Source: Neocallimastix lanati (nom. inval.)
Lineage: Eukaryota; Neocallimastigomycota; Neocallimastigomycetes; Neocallimastigales; Neocallimastigaceae
DNA: 64,000 nucleotides
Direction: 5' to 3'
NCBI GenBank assembly: GCA_016946835.1
Contig: JACVTC010000141.1
Span: 352,388-416,387, forward strand
Shown: positions 50,488 to 62,561 of the stretch, piece after piece
How positions within the stretch are numbered: the stretch's first letter is position 1
How the letters are laid out: the number at the start of each line of letters is the position of its first letter
Program-made: the position numbers and the translations under genes
The notes under the pieces: generated by a model
The model's database searches: none
What the model was told of the DNA's origin: nothing
The model's input: the letters and a program-made list of their open reading frames with translations, nothing else

Positions 50488-51962
50488 TATTATTATTTTT
50501 ATTATTTTTATTATTTTTATTTTTCTTATTTCAAGGTCTTATTTATTATAATAGTTAATAAATTTATATACCATTATCATAGAATTCTTCGCTCATTACA
50601 TCATTAGTATAGTTTTTTGATTTTTCTACATCTGAATCACAATTACTATCAAGTTTATTTTTTGTTTCAGTTATTTTTTGATCAGTTAAGTCATTATTAA
50701 GAAATTCATAATTTGATTTACTCATTAAATTATCTTCACTTATTTCACTTTCATTCATTATTTCTTCAAACATTTTCTTTTTATTTTCATTTTTTTTTTT
50801 AGAATCAGATATAATGTAATTTTTTATTTTTTTTAATTCTTCATACTGTCTCGTCTGTAATTTTAATAATTTTTCCAAATCTAATTCTAATATTTATAAT
50901 TTAAGCATATGTATAATTTATTATTTGTCATTATATGTTCTTATAAAATAAAATATATTTATTTATATTTGTTATATATATATTTTTCCAAATAATTTAT
51001 AAATGTAATAAAGTATAATATTATATAATATATATATTTTTTATTAAAACGAAATATAAGGTTATAAATTATATACTACCTTTCTTTTCGTCTATATCAA
51101 GTTTATCTAAAATTAAATCTTTATTATTAATTATTTTTGAATCTTTATTATTATTTTTTTTAATTATTTTTTCATTTATTTGTACGTTTTTTAATTTATT
51201 TTCTTCATTTAATACGTTTGTTTTATCATTGTAGTAACCATTTAAATTATTTTTTAAATTATATGTGTACTTAGATTCATCATTGAATTTATTATGAGGG
51301 ATATGACACATATTAAAACAATTATTATTCTCGTTTGAATTACTTATATTATGATTATAATATATATTCCGTGACATATTTGAATTGAATTGGTGATCTG
51401 ATAATGATATAAGATTTTTGTGATTCGCCATAGCTTCATTTTTATAATTAATATTTTGTTTATGGTTTAATTCAAAATTTTGATTTCTGCCTTTCTTATG
51501 AAATGATTTTGGTGATAGTTTTGAATCATTATTTATTTTTTTGTTACTGTTAATGCATACATCATATTTATTTGTTTGACACAAATATTGATGATTATGA
51601 TTATTAGGCAAATTTGATATTGAATATACATTAGAACTTGCATAATATGGAGATTTTTGATTAATCAAAAAAGTTCTATTACTGATTTTTTTATTTGGTT
51701 TTAATATATTTTGAAGAAATTGTTGTTGAAATTTAGTAGAATACATATGATTATTATTTTCCAAATTTTCATCATCACAATTGAGTTTGTAATATTTCTT
51801 GAAATAATTTGCTTCTTCTTTAGCTATTTTCATAGCTTTTAAAAGTTTCTTCGAACTTTTCGAACTTAAATTTAATAATTCATTTTTTTGTATTTTTGTT
51901 TTTTTATGTTTTTTAACCTTTTTATTTTGTAATGGTATAGCATTCATTGAATTAGTATTCAT
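47395..51962 (-). CDS. Unrecognised 1084-residue Lys/Asn-rich protein (eight exons)
   Basis: Exons: complement(47395..47512, 47682..47880, 48035..48052, 48216..49214, 49453..49858, 50050..50366, 50572..50886, 51080..51962). Phase holds at all seven joins (1,1,0,1,1,1,2) and gives 1084 residues from MNTNSMNAIPLQNKK to FNPSTE. One exon is only 18 bases. Most of the protein is disordered Lys/Asn/Ser/Glu sequence. Short helical pieces occur, for example KAMKIAKEEANYFKKYYKL in exon 1, LEKLLKLQTRQYEELKKIKN in exon 2 and MKQIIENAIKEILSKELL in exon 4. The best-ordered part is the C-terminus: FNPWEIIER, then an acidic helix (DIILEEILEENAEEINNNLD, QFIDEDLFNEEF). No domain was recognised. A cytoskeletal or basal-body role is possible by style only and cannot be supported. 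One donor (GTACTT after 50050) is weak. Confidence 0.7.
50452..50485. repeat. Poly(T) tract in an intron
   Basis: About 34 T bases (poly(A) on the transcribed minus strand) within the intron between 50366 and 50572. Confidence 0.85.
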
Positions 51963-52723
51963 TTTCTATATCTAATTATTTATTAATAAATAATTATATT
52001 CAAATTTTTTATTAAAATATGTTATTATAAATTAATTATTAAAAATAATTATATGTAAGACGATAGTTTAAATATTATCGATATTTTCTATTTTTATTTT
52101 GATTTTCTTAATAGCTTTAGTATCTCTTTTTTTTAACACATATTAATATAAATAAATAAATAAAAGCCAAATAATTATAATAATTTTTATAAAAATAAAA
52201 ATTAACTGTAAATAATTATTAGTTTTTTCACTAATATTATTTTATAATCTTCAAAATAAATAAAATTTAATGTTAGTAAAATTATTATTATAATTTAAAG
52301 TTTAGCGCAGCAACAATTTAATTAAAAAATTATTGTTTTTTTTATTAATTTTATAACTTTAATTTTGAAACTTTATTTTAAATTAAAGTTTATTTAATTT
52401 TTTATTATTTTATTTATTTATTTTATTTAGTTTTATTTTTTACAAAATAATATTTATATTTATTATTTTAATAAAATTTTACATAGATTTAAAAGAAAAA
52501 ACTTAAAATATATATTTATGTATTATAAAAAATGAATGAATGTGAAATTATTCTTTTATTTAGACTAAATTTTTAAACCTTTGCACTTTAATTGATAAAT
52601 CTTTGTAATTTAATTGAACAAACTATTTTTATTACATATAAACATTTAAAATTAATTTTATGAATACTATAAAAATTAATAAAAAAAAAATTTTTTTTTT
52701 AAAAAAATCTATTTAAATATTTA
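51963..52723. other. Upstream region of the 1084-residue protein gene
   Basis: AT-only promoter-side sequence. No exon, RNA gene or clear repeat was seen apart from short A/T runs. Confidence 0.5.
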
Positions 52724-53101
52724 CTTTTTAAGAATATTTTTTAAAGAATACTTTATTTTTAAAGAATATATTATTTTTAAAGAATATTTTATTTTTAAAG
52801 AATATTTTATTTTTAAAGAATATATTATTTTTAAAGAATATATTATTTTTAAAGAATATTTTATTTTTAAAGAATATTTTATTTTTAAAGAATATTTTAT
52901 TTTTAAAGAATATTTTATTTTTAAAGAATATTTTATTTTTAAAGAATATTTTATTTTTAAAGAATATTTTATTTTTAAAGAATATTTTATTTTTAAAGAA
53001 TATTTTATTTTTAAAGAATATTTTATTTTTAAAGAATATTTTATTTTTAAAGAATATTTTATTTTTAAAGAATATTTTATTTTTAAAGAATATTTTATTT
53101 A
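52724..53101. repeat. 18-bp tandem repeat array
   Basis: About 20 copies of AAAGAATATTTTATTTTT in head-to-tail order. A minority carry ATATATTA in place of ATATTTTA. The edges decay. It is non-coding. Confidence 0.95.
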
Positions 53102-53499
53102 TATATTTAATTTAACATGATGAATTTAAAGATTTTATTACAAGACTTTTAATTTTAATTTTTATATTAATAAAAAGATTATCTTTTTTAAAAAGTTTTT
53201 TGTATTTTTAAGAATTAAGTTTTAAACCCAATTTTTATAATTTTTTAAATATTTTTAAGAAATATTATAAAAATTTCAAAAATTGGTCATTATGTCATTA
53301 TAATTTGTTTCACACCTAATTTTACTATAAATATCAATAATATATATATTCAGGATTTACAACAGGTATGTTCGAAATCACTTTACAATAAATATATATT
53401 ATTATATTTTATTTAATTATAACATAATTCATTTTTTTTAAACACTGATACTCTTTTATAGTGTTATATACAGTATTTAATATTTATATTAAGAAATAT

Positions 53500-53790
53500 T
53501 TTATCTGCTTCATTAGATATACCTCTTTTGAAATCATAATGAAAATTTTATGGAGTAATTATTGTATTATTGTTATACTTATTAGCATTATTTTATTTCT
53601 TAAGATAGTATTTCATAGGTAGCTATTCCTTTATTTTTAATATCGAAAAAGAAGTAGTATAAAAACTATTTAAATCTTTAATATAAGTTCTAGTAATAAA
53701 CACTTGATAACTAAATATAGGTGCAATATAAAAAGCACCATTTGCAAATATATCTTCATTATATTTTATAAATAATTTTGTTTGGAATGG
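53500..53790 (-). pseudogene. Second MULE transposase relic
   Basis: Minus strand: EDIFANGAFYIAPIFSYQVF, ITRTYIKDLNSFYTTSFSIL and a decayed segment to NNNTIITP and HYDFKRGISNEA. The (D/N)G-x-F-x-I-AP-x-x-x-YQ-x-F start of the MULE catalytic core, followed by the DF(E/K) block, identifies the family. The first catalytic Asp position reads Asn here (FANG instead of FADG). At least one stop is present, so it is inactive. The DF(E/K) block overlaps in homology with the fragment at 44792. Confidence 0.7.
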
Positions 53791-54295
53791 GGATTGGAAG
53801 ATTATTAATTATAATGTATTTTTAAGAAAATATCTTATTTTTAATTGTTTAAAAAAAATTATTAATTATATACTTTATCAGTTTATTTAATTTTTAAATA
53901 TTTGTAAGAATATATTTTATTTTTTAATATTTATTTAGAAAGTAAAAAATTTATTTAATTATTTATTTATGAATAAATTAGTATTAATTATTCAATTTTT
54001 TTTTTTTTTTTTTTAAATTATAAAGTATTTTTAAGAAAATATTTTATTATATTTAAATATAATTATTTATTTTAAATATATTAATATTAATTATTCAGTT
54101 TTTTTTTTTTCGTTACAAGGTAATTTAGAAAAATATGTAAAACGTTTTATTCGTTTAATAATTAATACAGTTTTATTTATTTCTAAACCTAGTTATAATT
54201 TATTTATTTATTTATTTATTTATTCATTTATTTATTTAAATAATTGTATTAAAAATATTAAAAAAAATATGGCATTAACTTTCAAAGATATAAAC
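53791..54295. other. Decayed interior/flank of the second MULE
   Basis: T-rich sequence with repeated (TAAGAAAATATTTTATT)-like words at about 53820, 53910 and 54025 that recall the nearby 18-bp array, plus a TTTA run at about 54195-54240. No frame. Confidence 0.4.
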
Positions 54296-54327
54296 TCCAC
54301 ATTACGAAATGCAACTTTCCGAAATGA
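54296..54327. repeat. Right terminal repeat of the second MULE
   Basis: CCACATTACGAAATGCAACT followed by TTCCGAAATGA is the inverse of the left MULE terminus at 42353-42390, in the orientation expected for the 5' side of the relic at 53500-53790. The matching left end was not found. Confidence 0.45.
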
Positions 54328-54480
54328 ATAATATGCATGTCAGAGAGCCAATACTGAACACTCAGTAAGGCCGTCCAGCAGGGACAATATCTTCTATGTG
54401 AAAGCATACCAAAGTGTTGTGACTACTTCAATATTCCCATACCTTGAGGGAGGCCAAAGGGATATGCACTGAAAGTTAAA
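54328..54480. other. GC-richer island of unknown nature, possible structured RNA
   Basis: About 150 bp with far more G and C than its surroundings. It contains a perfect hairpin TACTGA-ACAC-TCAGTA (about 54348-54363). A 3' word TGAAAGTTAA at about 54470 pairs with TTAACTTTCA at about 54278, which could close the whole block as a stem of about 200 nt. All frames have stops. It did not match tRNA, 5S, U1-U6, SRP or RNase P signatures that I could recall. Confidence 0.35.
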
Positions 54481-55150
54481 AATAAAAAATCACATATCTT
54501 TTAGTGTATTATATCTTTAATAATTTATTAAAGTTTTTATAATTGTTAGAAACTTTTTATTGTTAATTAAAGAGACTTTTTTAATTTTTATTGTTTATTA
54601 GAAAAACTTCTTTTCAACTTTTTATTGTTTACTAAATATTTTTTTTAACTTTTTATTGTTAATTAAAGAAGCTTTTTTTATTTCATCAATATAATTTTTT
54701 ATTTTAAATAATATTTTTCATTAATTATATCTTTTATAAATTAAATCATTAATGACTTATTAAAGTTTAATCAAATGGAAAAAAAAAATTTTTTTTTCGT
54801 TTATAATATTTTTTCTTATCTCAAATTACTTTTCCATTAGAAAAGTGTTAGCATAACACTTATTAAAGGTAAATAACTTACTGTAGTTTTTAATTTTTTA
54901 AGACTTTTCTTTTTCTTTCATTATAATGTTTTTTATTTAAAAAAAAATATTTTTTACCATTTTATATTTTTTTTTCATTATAATATCTTATTTTAAATTA
55001 TATTTTCCAATAATACAATTTTCTTTTTATAAGTTATATCTATACTAATTTATTAAACTTTTTATTGAATAAAAAAAAACTTATTATTATTATATCTTAT
55101 TTGTAATGATATTTTCTATTAACATAATTACTTTTTTAAGAGTTAAAAAT
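54481..55150. repeat. Diverged tandem repeats with TTTTTATTGTTAATTAAAG words
   Basis: About four diverged copies of a unit of about 55 bp (ACTTTTTATTGTTAATTAAA) occur between 54540 and 54680. A/T-rich spacer follows. Related words recur at the ends of the block at 55151-56560. No gene. Confidence 0.5.
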
Positions 55151-55239
55151 AACTTTTAAAAGTCCTCAAAGATTTTTTGTATAAAAAAAATTTTTTTAAT
55201 TGTTAATTAAAACAAACAAAACTTTATATTATTATTGTT
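55151..55239. repeat. Direct repeat, left copy
   Basis: The segment begins AACTTTTAAAAGTCCTCAAA and ends near ACTTTATATTATTATTGTT. It is about 90% identical to 56474-56560. The pair brackets a 1.2-kb block of different composition. Confidence 0.8.
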
Positions 55240-56473
55240 GCAGTATTGCGTAACGGTTCTTCTGGGGTTTTTAAAGTTTATTTGCATATAGTTTTTTGCA
55301 TAGTTTTGTATAAAAACCATACCATTTTGACACTTATTGATATAGCCTTCCGAAAATATTAAATTATCAACACATAGTTTTGAACATATATTTGTCATAA
55401 AAACCTGTATGTTTATTCTAATAATTGGAAGGCTATATCAAATATGATCAAAAACAGCAATGATTATATATAAATGATATATTTTTGAAATTTCAGTTAT
55501 CGATACAGTTTTGATATATATTCAATTAACAAATATAGCTAAGTTGTTTAATAAAAATAATATAACTTTTTATAATTATTTTGAACAATATAGCTATTAT
55601 GTTTATATAAACTATATGGTTTTATAGTTAATATTAGCAATATATACATATGTTTATCAATTAACAACATAGCTTTTTTGAACATTAATAATAATAAAGC
55701 ATATATTGCTAATATATGTATATTTATGCTATGATTATGCTAAAACTATGCATATATATTTTATTTATTTTTTTTATTTTATGTATTTTTTTATTTATTT
55801 TTTTATTTTATTTTTATTTTATTTTTTTATTTTTATTTTTTGATGAAAATGGTATAGTTTTTAGCATAGTTTTAGTATCAAACACTTATGTTGTTCATAT
55901 ATTAATATGGGCTTCCAAATAAAGACATATTGTATTTGAATGCCAAATATATGCATTTTATGTTCAAAAACATAGTCATTTTTGCAGAATGTTTATATAT
56001 ATATATTAGCAAAATGTGTTGTAAAATGGCATACAAATACAATCATTCAACCATATTGTTCATAAAAATAATATATGCAGAAATATAGCTAAGTTATGCA
56101 AAACCTAGCTAGTTGAACAACATATGTTTTTGATCGTTCAAATGGTCAAAAACATGCTCAAAATTCTAATAAAAAAACTAGCTAGGTTTTTGCAAAAATA
56201 CTTCAAAACACTATCATTTATATATAATCATCACAGTTTTGAAGTTCATTGAATTCTGAATTTGTATTAAATTAATTGAACAACATCCCAGTTTTGTCAT
56301 TCATTAAACTTCAAAAACTATATCATTCATAGTATTTCATAGCTGTTTTGTTCATTGAATTAATTAGGCCTGAAAATATTAATTAAAATATACTGGTTTT
56401 TATCATTTATTTCATCAAAAACTATGCTATGACATCTATTGATTAAGCCTTCCAAATTTAGATATATATCAAC
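55240..56473. mobile_element. 1.2-kb non-coding block full of short inverted repeats
   Basis: Less AT-rich than its surroundings and without homopolymers. It is built of recurring words such as TATAGC, AAAACATAG and TTGAACAA in both orientations. A clear inverted pair is TGATATAGCCTTCC (about 55338) and GGAAGGCTATATCA (about 55425); AAGCCTTCCAAA recurs at about 56450. Bracketed by direct repeats of about 88 bp. It may be a non-autonomous element, an LTR-like insertion or a foldback array. The 63-codon minus frame at 55207-55398 reads through repeat words and is not a gene. Confidence 0.45.
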
Positions 56474-56560
56474 AACTTTTAAAAGTTCTCAAAGATTTTT
56501 TGTATAAAAAAAATTTTTTTAATTGTTAATTAAAAGGAACAAAACTTTATTATTATTGTT
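56474..56560. repeat. Direct repeat, right copy
   Basis: AACTTTTAAAAGTTCTCAAA onward matches 55151-55239, with scattered differences and a GGAAC/CAAAC change. Confidence 0.8.
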
Positions 56561-56646
56561 TATATTATAATATAATAATGTAATTTGAATATATTTTTTA
56601 ATTAATTTTAATTTAAAAACTATATATTTTATATAATAAATAATTA

Positions 56647-56679
<33 letters not shown>

Positions 56680-57320
56680 CATAAAATTAATATAAACAAT
56701 ATATGAATGAAATATATATAATTTAAAACAAAAAAAATTTTTTTTTGATAGAATATAGAAAATTATAATAACAATAGGATTAAGAATTGTTATTTTATAT
56801 TAATTACTGTTTATATCATGTAATATTCTTTTGTGACAAATTAAAATTTATTTAATTATGCATAAATTTATAATTTAATAATTATAGTAAAAAAAATAAT
56901 TATAAAATAAAAATAAAATAATATATTAAAATAAAATAATAAAATAGTTAAAACATAAAGAACAGATTGAATAAAATAAGATAAAATAAAATTAAATAAA
57001 ATAGATAGTTAAGTTATTGATTGACAAATTAAAATAAAATAAGAAGTGAAGTAATATAAAATATAAATGTACATATAAAAATGAAGTAATATAAATAAAA
57101 ACAATGAAATTCAAAATCTAATAAATTTATATATATATTAGATTTTAATTACTAAATAAAGTTTTTTCTTAATCTTTAAAATAAAATAAAAATAAAGTAT
57201 AAAAAATATTAATAATAAATATTGCAATATTTTTTGTATATAGTAAAGGTAATATTTATAGTTTTTATTATAAATTTTTTATTTATTAATTAAATTTTTA
57301 TAATTACTAAATAATTATTG

Positions 57321-57352
<32 letters not shown>

Positions 57353-59059
57353 TATTATATTTTATTTGTATAATTTTTATTTAGTTTTATTTTATTTTTT
57401 ATTATTTCGTTTTATTACTTATTATTTTATTCTATTTAATTTTAATATTGTAAATACCTTTAAAAAAAAAAAAAGAATAAAAATAAAAATAACAACAAAT
57501 AAATTTTAAAATAATTCTGATAAAATTTCTGGAAAATAAAATAAAAACTTTTATGTAATAGTTTAAATCATAGCAAATTGTTCTTTATACATAATTACAG
57601 AAAAAAATATTTTCATAAAAAAAGTCAAATTAATGATATTAAAATTAATTTAATTTTCATTAACTATTTCATTTGGGTATATATTGGATATATTAAAAAA
57701 ATTATTTATTAAATGAATTTGAAATATCAATATAACTAAAATCTTTATTTCAATATTTTAATTACTCAAATATATTATAATATTGATGAAGTATTGTTGA
57801 GATTAATTTATTAAATTTATTAAAGTATTATTAAATTATTTATTTTATTTTATTATTGTGCTTATATATTTATACAAGTAAAAAAATAATTTACTTGATT
57901 TTACATTTAAAACTATCTAACAACTTTTTCATACTTCTCTTAATTCAGAGAAATGTTTTATTTTTATGCTATTTGATTGTAATAACCCTTAATTAGTGTT
58001 CTTTTAATTAAAATAAATTATTTAATGAGTTTTTATGTATGGTATTGTAAATATTATTAAGTATTAATTAAGTAAATATTCAATAACTATATAAGGATAT
58101 ATATAATAAGAATATAATTAAAATGATTTATGTTTTAAATATTATTATTTCTTAATAATAAATATTTTAATATTTGGATATCAAGCCACTTATAAAGAAC
58201 ATTTGATATAAAACAAATATGTGTAGTAACATATTTGTATAATAATTAAATATTAAATTTATATCTTTTTGATAATAATTATTTTATTTTATTTTATTTC
58301 AATATGTATTATTATAATTATAATAATTATACTTTAATTTATATAAAATTTATATAGTTCTATATATTAGAATATATAATTAATATATTTCTTATAAATA
58401 GTTTAAATTATTTATATTAGAAATAGAGGATTCTTGTAAAATTTTAGGAATTAGAATTATTATTTTAATTGTACGAATATTATAATTTTATTAATAAATT
58501 TTACTACAATTGTTTAAAAAACCATTGCTAATAAATTATTGCACATAAAATTCCAGCATATCACATTATAAATCATTAGATTTAAATTTTATTTATGACA
58601 TTAATTTATGTTTGAATAATAATAAATTTTATTATATATTTCATTTTATATCAATATATTTAAATACTTTATAAATATTCTAAACTTATTTTATTATATT
58701 TTAATATTCTAACTATTTAATTTATTTATAAAAAACAATATTCTATATTTTTCAATAATATTATGATTATTTTATAAATAAAGAAAAAAAATATTTTTTC
58801 AACATGGATATTTAATATATAAATAGAATTTATATTAAATTAGTATTTTTTTATATTAAATAAATATTTTATAACAAATAAAATAAAATTTATTAATTTA
58901 ATAAATTTAAAGCATAATTTTATATTGTACTATATTATTAAAAAAAATTATTAAGTTAATGCTTATTTGAATAAATTATTAATATCAATTTTGAATAAAT
59001 TATTAATATCAATTAATATATTAATCATTATTGTCAATAATTTATATGTATATTTATAT
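56561..59059. other. AT-only intergenic desert
   Basis: Poly(A) at about 56650-56678 and poly(T) at about 57321-57350, then featureless A/T-rich sequence. A 63-codon frame over the T run is low complexity. No exons or RNA genes were seen. Confidence 0.5.
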
Positions 59060-59440
59060 ATTCAATCACATGTTATATTGTATTGCACAGCAATAATAAT
59101 TGCTAATTAGTCATGCCAATTCGGTGTCGATCTTTTTTTCTTAAACTCTAAGTAAGGGTAGTATTGTAACAGTTATATGTGGAGAAATGTGGCTTAAATA
59201 AGTACAGAGGACTTTCATGCTTTTCATACAGATTGATTTCCTCTCAGTTAGTATATGTAGTGTATTATATTATTCTTTGCTCATTATAAGTATGCAGAAC
59301 TTTAACACAAGGACTAAGTAGAGTCTGAGATAATATGTAAATCATGCTTATCATGGTGAGAGCTTCCAACTTAGCATCTAACTTCATTTATAGGGAAAAT
59401 GCATCATATAAATAAAGAAAGCATGTATAGGATTTATCAA
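59060..59440. other. GC-richer non-coding island, possible solo LTR or RNA gene
   Basis: About 380 bp that stands out from the desert. It includes ATGTGGAGAAATGTGGCTTA near 59180, which shares the AATGTGGCTTAAA word with the MULE terminus at 42380. It also has a T7 run after GGTGTCGATC (about 59127-59138), which could terminate a Pol III transcript. All six frames are broken. No known RNA family was recognised. Confidence 0.35.
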
Positions 59441-62400
59441 GAAATATTTATACTTCATAGTGAAGACAATTTATAAAAAATTAAATTAATTTACTCTTAA
59501 TAAATTATAATATTATATTAAAGAAATTGTATTAAATTGTTCAGAGTATAAAATAATTAAAATAAAATAAAGGCAGAATTATACAACAATTATAAATTTT
59601 AAAAGAAAATTAAGTAAAGAAATTAGTAAAAATTAAATATAAAGATTAAAAAAAAAATAAAATTAATAAAAAATGGTAATGAATCATAAATTTTGAAAGA
59701 ATTAATGAAAATAAATTAAAATATAATAAGCAATTAAAATTTAAATATATATATATTAAAAACTAAATAAATAAATAAAATTAACAGTAAAGAATTATAA
59801 AAAAATTAAAAATATTAATAAAAATAATATATATAATAAATAGTGAAGAATTATAAAAAATATTTGAAAGTATTTATAAAAAAAAATAAAATGAATAATT
59901 ACTCATTTACAATGGTTTAATTGTTCAATTTCAAACATTTTTTTTTTTTTTTTTTTGAATATAAACAAAATTAATTATTTTTTTTTAATTTATTTTAATA
60001 TTTTGTTTCAATAAATATTTAATATTATTAATATAAATATATTTCGTTGAAATACTTATTTTCCATAATGAAGTAATAATATGCTTTTATTACTAAATAG
60101 ACACAAAAATATTTATAGCATTTTTAATAAAAAGTTTATTATTAAATAAAAATTAAAAAAAAAGGATATAAAATTAAAATTTTAAAAATTGATAATTTAT
60201 TTTATTTTATTTTATTTTTTAAAAAAAAATAGATTAATTTTTGATGAGAAAATATATATAAAATTTTCCCAAATTTTTGATAATATCAATAATTATTATT
60301 AATAATTAATAAATTTTTTTTAAATAATTAAAAAAAAATAGTAAATATTAATACTTTAAATTTTTATATAAATTAAAATAATATTAGTTTTTATGCTTAA
60401 ATTATCCAATAATATTTTAGATTTTTGATTTTAAAATAATTATAATATATTTGGAATTAAAATATTAATATAAAAATAATGTGGATTTAATATAAAATAT
60501 TATTATATTAATATAAATGAATAATAATTTATTTTATATTTTATATAACTAAAATATTTAATATATTTTTTCGGATTAATTTTAAATATTATAAATATAA
60601 ATAAAGTTCAATATATACAAGCTATAAAAATAAATAAATAAATTATAATTTATATATATTATAAATAATATTTTACATAATTACTTATATTTAATATTTT
60701 TTTAAACTTAAATATATATATAAACATTATTATTTATTTTTATTGGATAAAAATATTTTTGTATTATAAAAAAAGTTATTAATTAGTATTTAAATCTTTA
60801 TATATTTTCCCATTAGAAAAATAACAATAGTATAAATAATGATATTTCTATATATATTATGAAATTATATACATTAATTAAAATGTATATATATATATAT
60901 TTTTTGTTAAAACAGTATATTCAAATGCATTTTTATATATTTTTATATAGTATCCTTTTTTCATCCTTTGGTAAAAATACTACTAAAAATAATTAATACT
61001 ATATTGATCAAATGTAATAATTATTAGAAAAAATCTTAAAATTTTATATATTAAAAACATTTATAATTATGCAATAAATATTTGATATAAATTATTAAAT
61101 ATTAAAACATATTAGTCTTTTCTGTATAATGATTATTATATTTAATATTATGAATACGAAGTTTATTTCATATATATTTCCTTTATATCAGAAATATAAT
61201 TATATTTATACTAAATAAAAAAAAAAAAAGGTAATTAAGCCTTAATTTTAATTCTATAATTTAATACATTATATAAATAAATATAATATTATATAATATT
61301 TAGTATTAAATTATAATAAATTACTATACTTTTTTTTATATTTTATATTTTTTATTAATTAAAAATGAAATAGAATTAATTAGAGAAAATAAACACTTTA
61401 ATTTGAAAAAGTTATATTTATTATAATTTACTATTTTATATAATTATTTAATGAATTTTATTTATTATTTCTAAGTTCCTTTTTCAATAAAATAATTATT
61501 TTATTTTTACTTTTATCGTAATTACTTACATTTAATCATATCGTGTTATTAGATAAATGTTCTTTTCACGTCATATATGCGCTATATTACAGTTAAATAT
61601 ATAATTTATATATTTTATGTTTTATAACAATAATAAATATCTATATATTAAACTTAATTTCTAACAGTTAAAATTTTTATATATATCAATTTGTATAAAA
61701 TAAGTTTTGTTGAAAGTAAATTTTCCATTAGAGTACATAACGTATTAAAATAAATAGAAAATATTATTATGAACTAATTTCATATGGAATAATATTTGAA
61801 AGATATAATTTATTAAATTATAAAGGAAAATTATATATTTATAATTATAAATTTTTATAAATTAATATATTAAACTATATTCTAGAAAATATTATATTAA
61901 AAAGTATTTAGGTTCAAGATAATACTATATAATTTATATATAATATATTATTATTTTGTCTTCTATATTTGAAAATATATCATTAATTAAATTACACATA
62001 TTAAATTACATATATCACCTTGTATTTAAAAAAAGTACATTAATAATAATTTTATATAATTATTTATTATATATTAATTATTTAGTAATACATTATTAAA
62101 AATACAATTTTGTACTTTCACTAGGAAAATATTAAAAATTTATTTGATATTAAAAAAGTTAATATATATATACAGACTTTTTTTTTTTTTGTAAATTTTT
62201 ATTTTATTTTTCAATTATTCTAAATTTAAGTTAAATTTCTTTTTTAGATAATAAAAAAACTATAAGTGAAATGAGATAAAAATAAAGTTAACTTATATAA
62301 ATTATTAAAAAAAAATACTTAACTCATAAAAAATATGAATACTATAATATTTACATAAAATAGTTATAAATATCTATATATATTATTTCATTTTTTCACA

Positions 62401-62561
62401 AAAATTTTGTAATAATTTAATTATTTATTTAAAATATTTATAATATTTATAATTATTTTTATAAAAAAATAAATTATAAAATAATAAAAAAATTGTAAAA
62501 TAGTTTAAAATATTTTATAATTAAATAAAAAATATTATATATATAATATAATAAAAAAAAA
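59441..62561. other. 3.1-kb upstream region of the Rua1-like gene
   Basis: AT-only sequence with poly(T) at 59939-59956 and many short A-runs. A poly(A) run directly precedes the ATG at 62562, as in THO2. No exon-like frame was seen. Long upstream regions are common for regulatory genes, but no site can be named. Confidence 0.45.

Noticed and set aside
54328-54480. 5S rRNA or tRNA gene
   Set aside because: No cloverleaf, no B-box consensus and no 5S internal control region could be found on either strand.
55207-55398. 63-codon minus frame MTNICSKL...
   Set aside because: It crosses the edge of the duplicated-flank block and its words recur in non-coding orientation nearby.
55240-56473. Possible CRISPR-like array
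   Set aside because: Words recur irregularly in both orientations without constant repeat and spacer lengths; the genome is eukaryotic.
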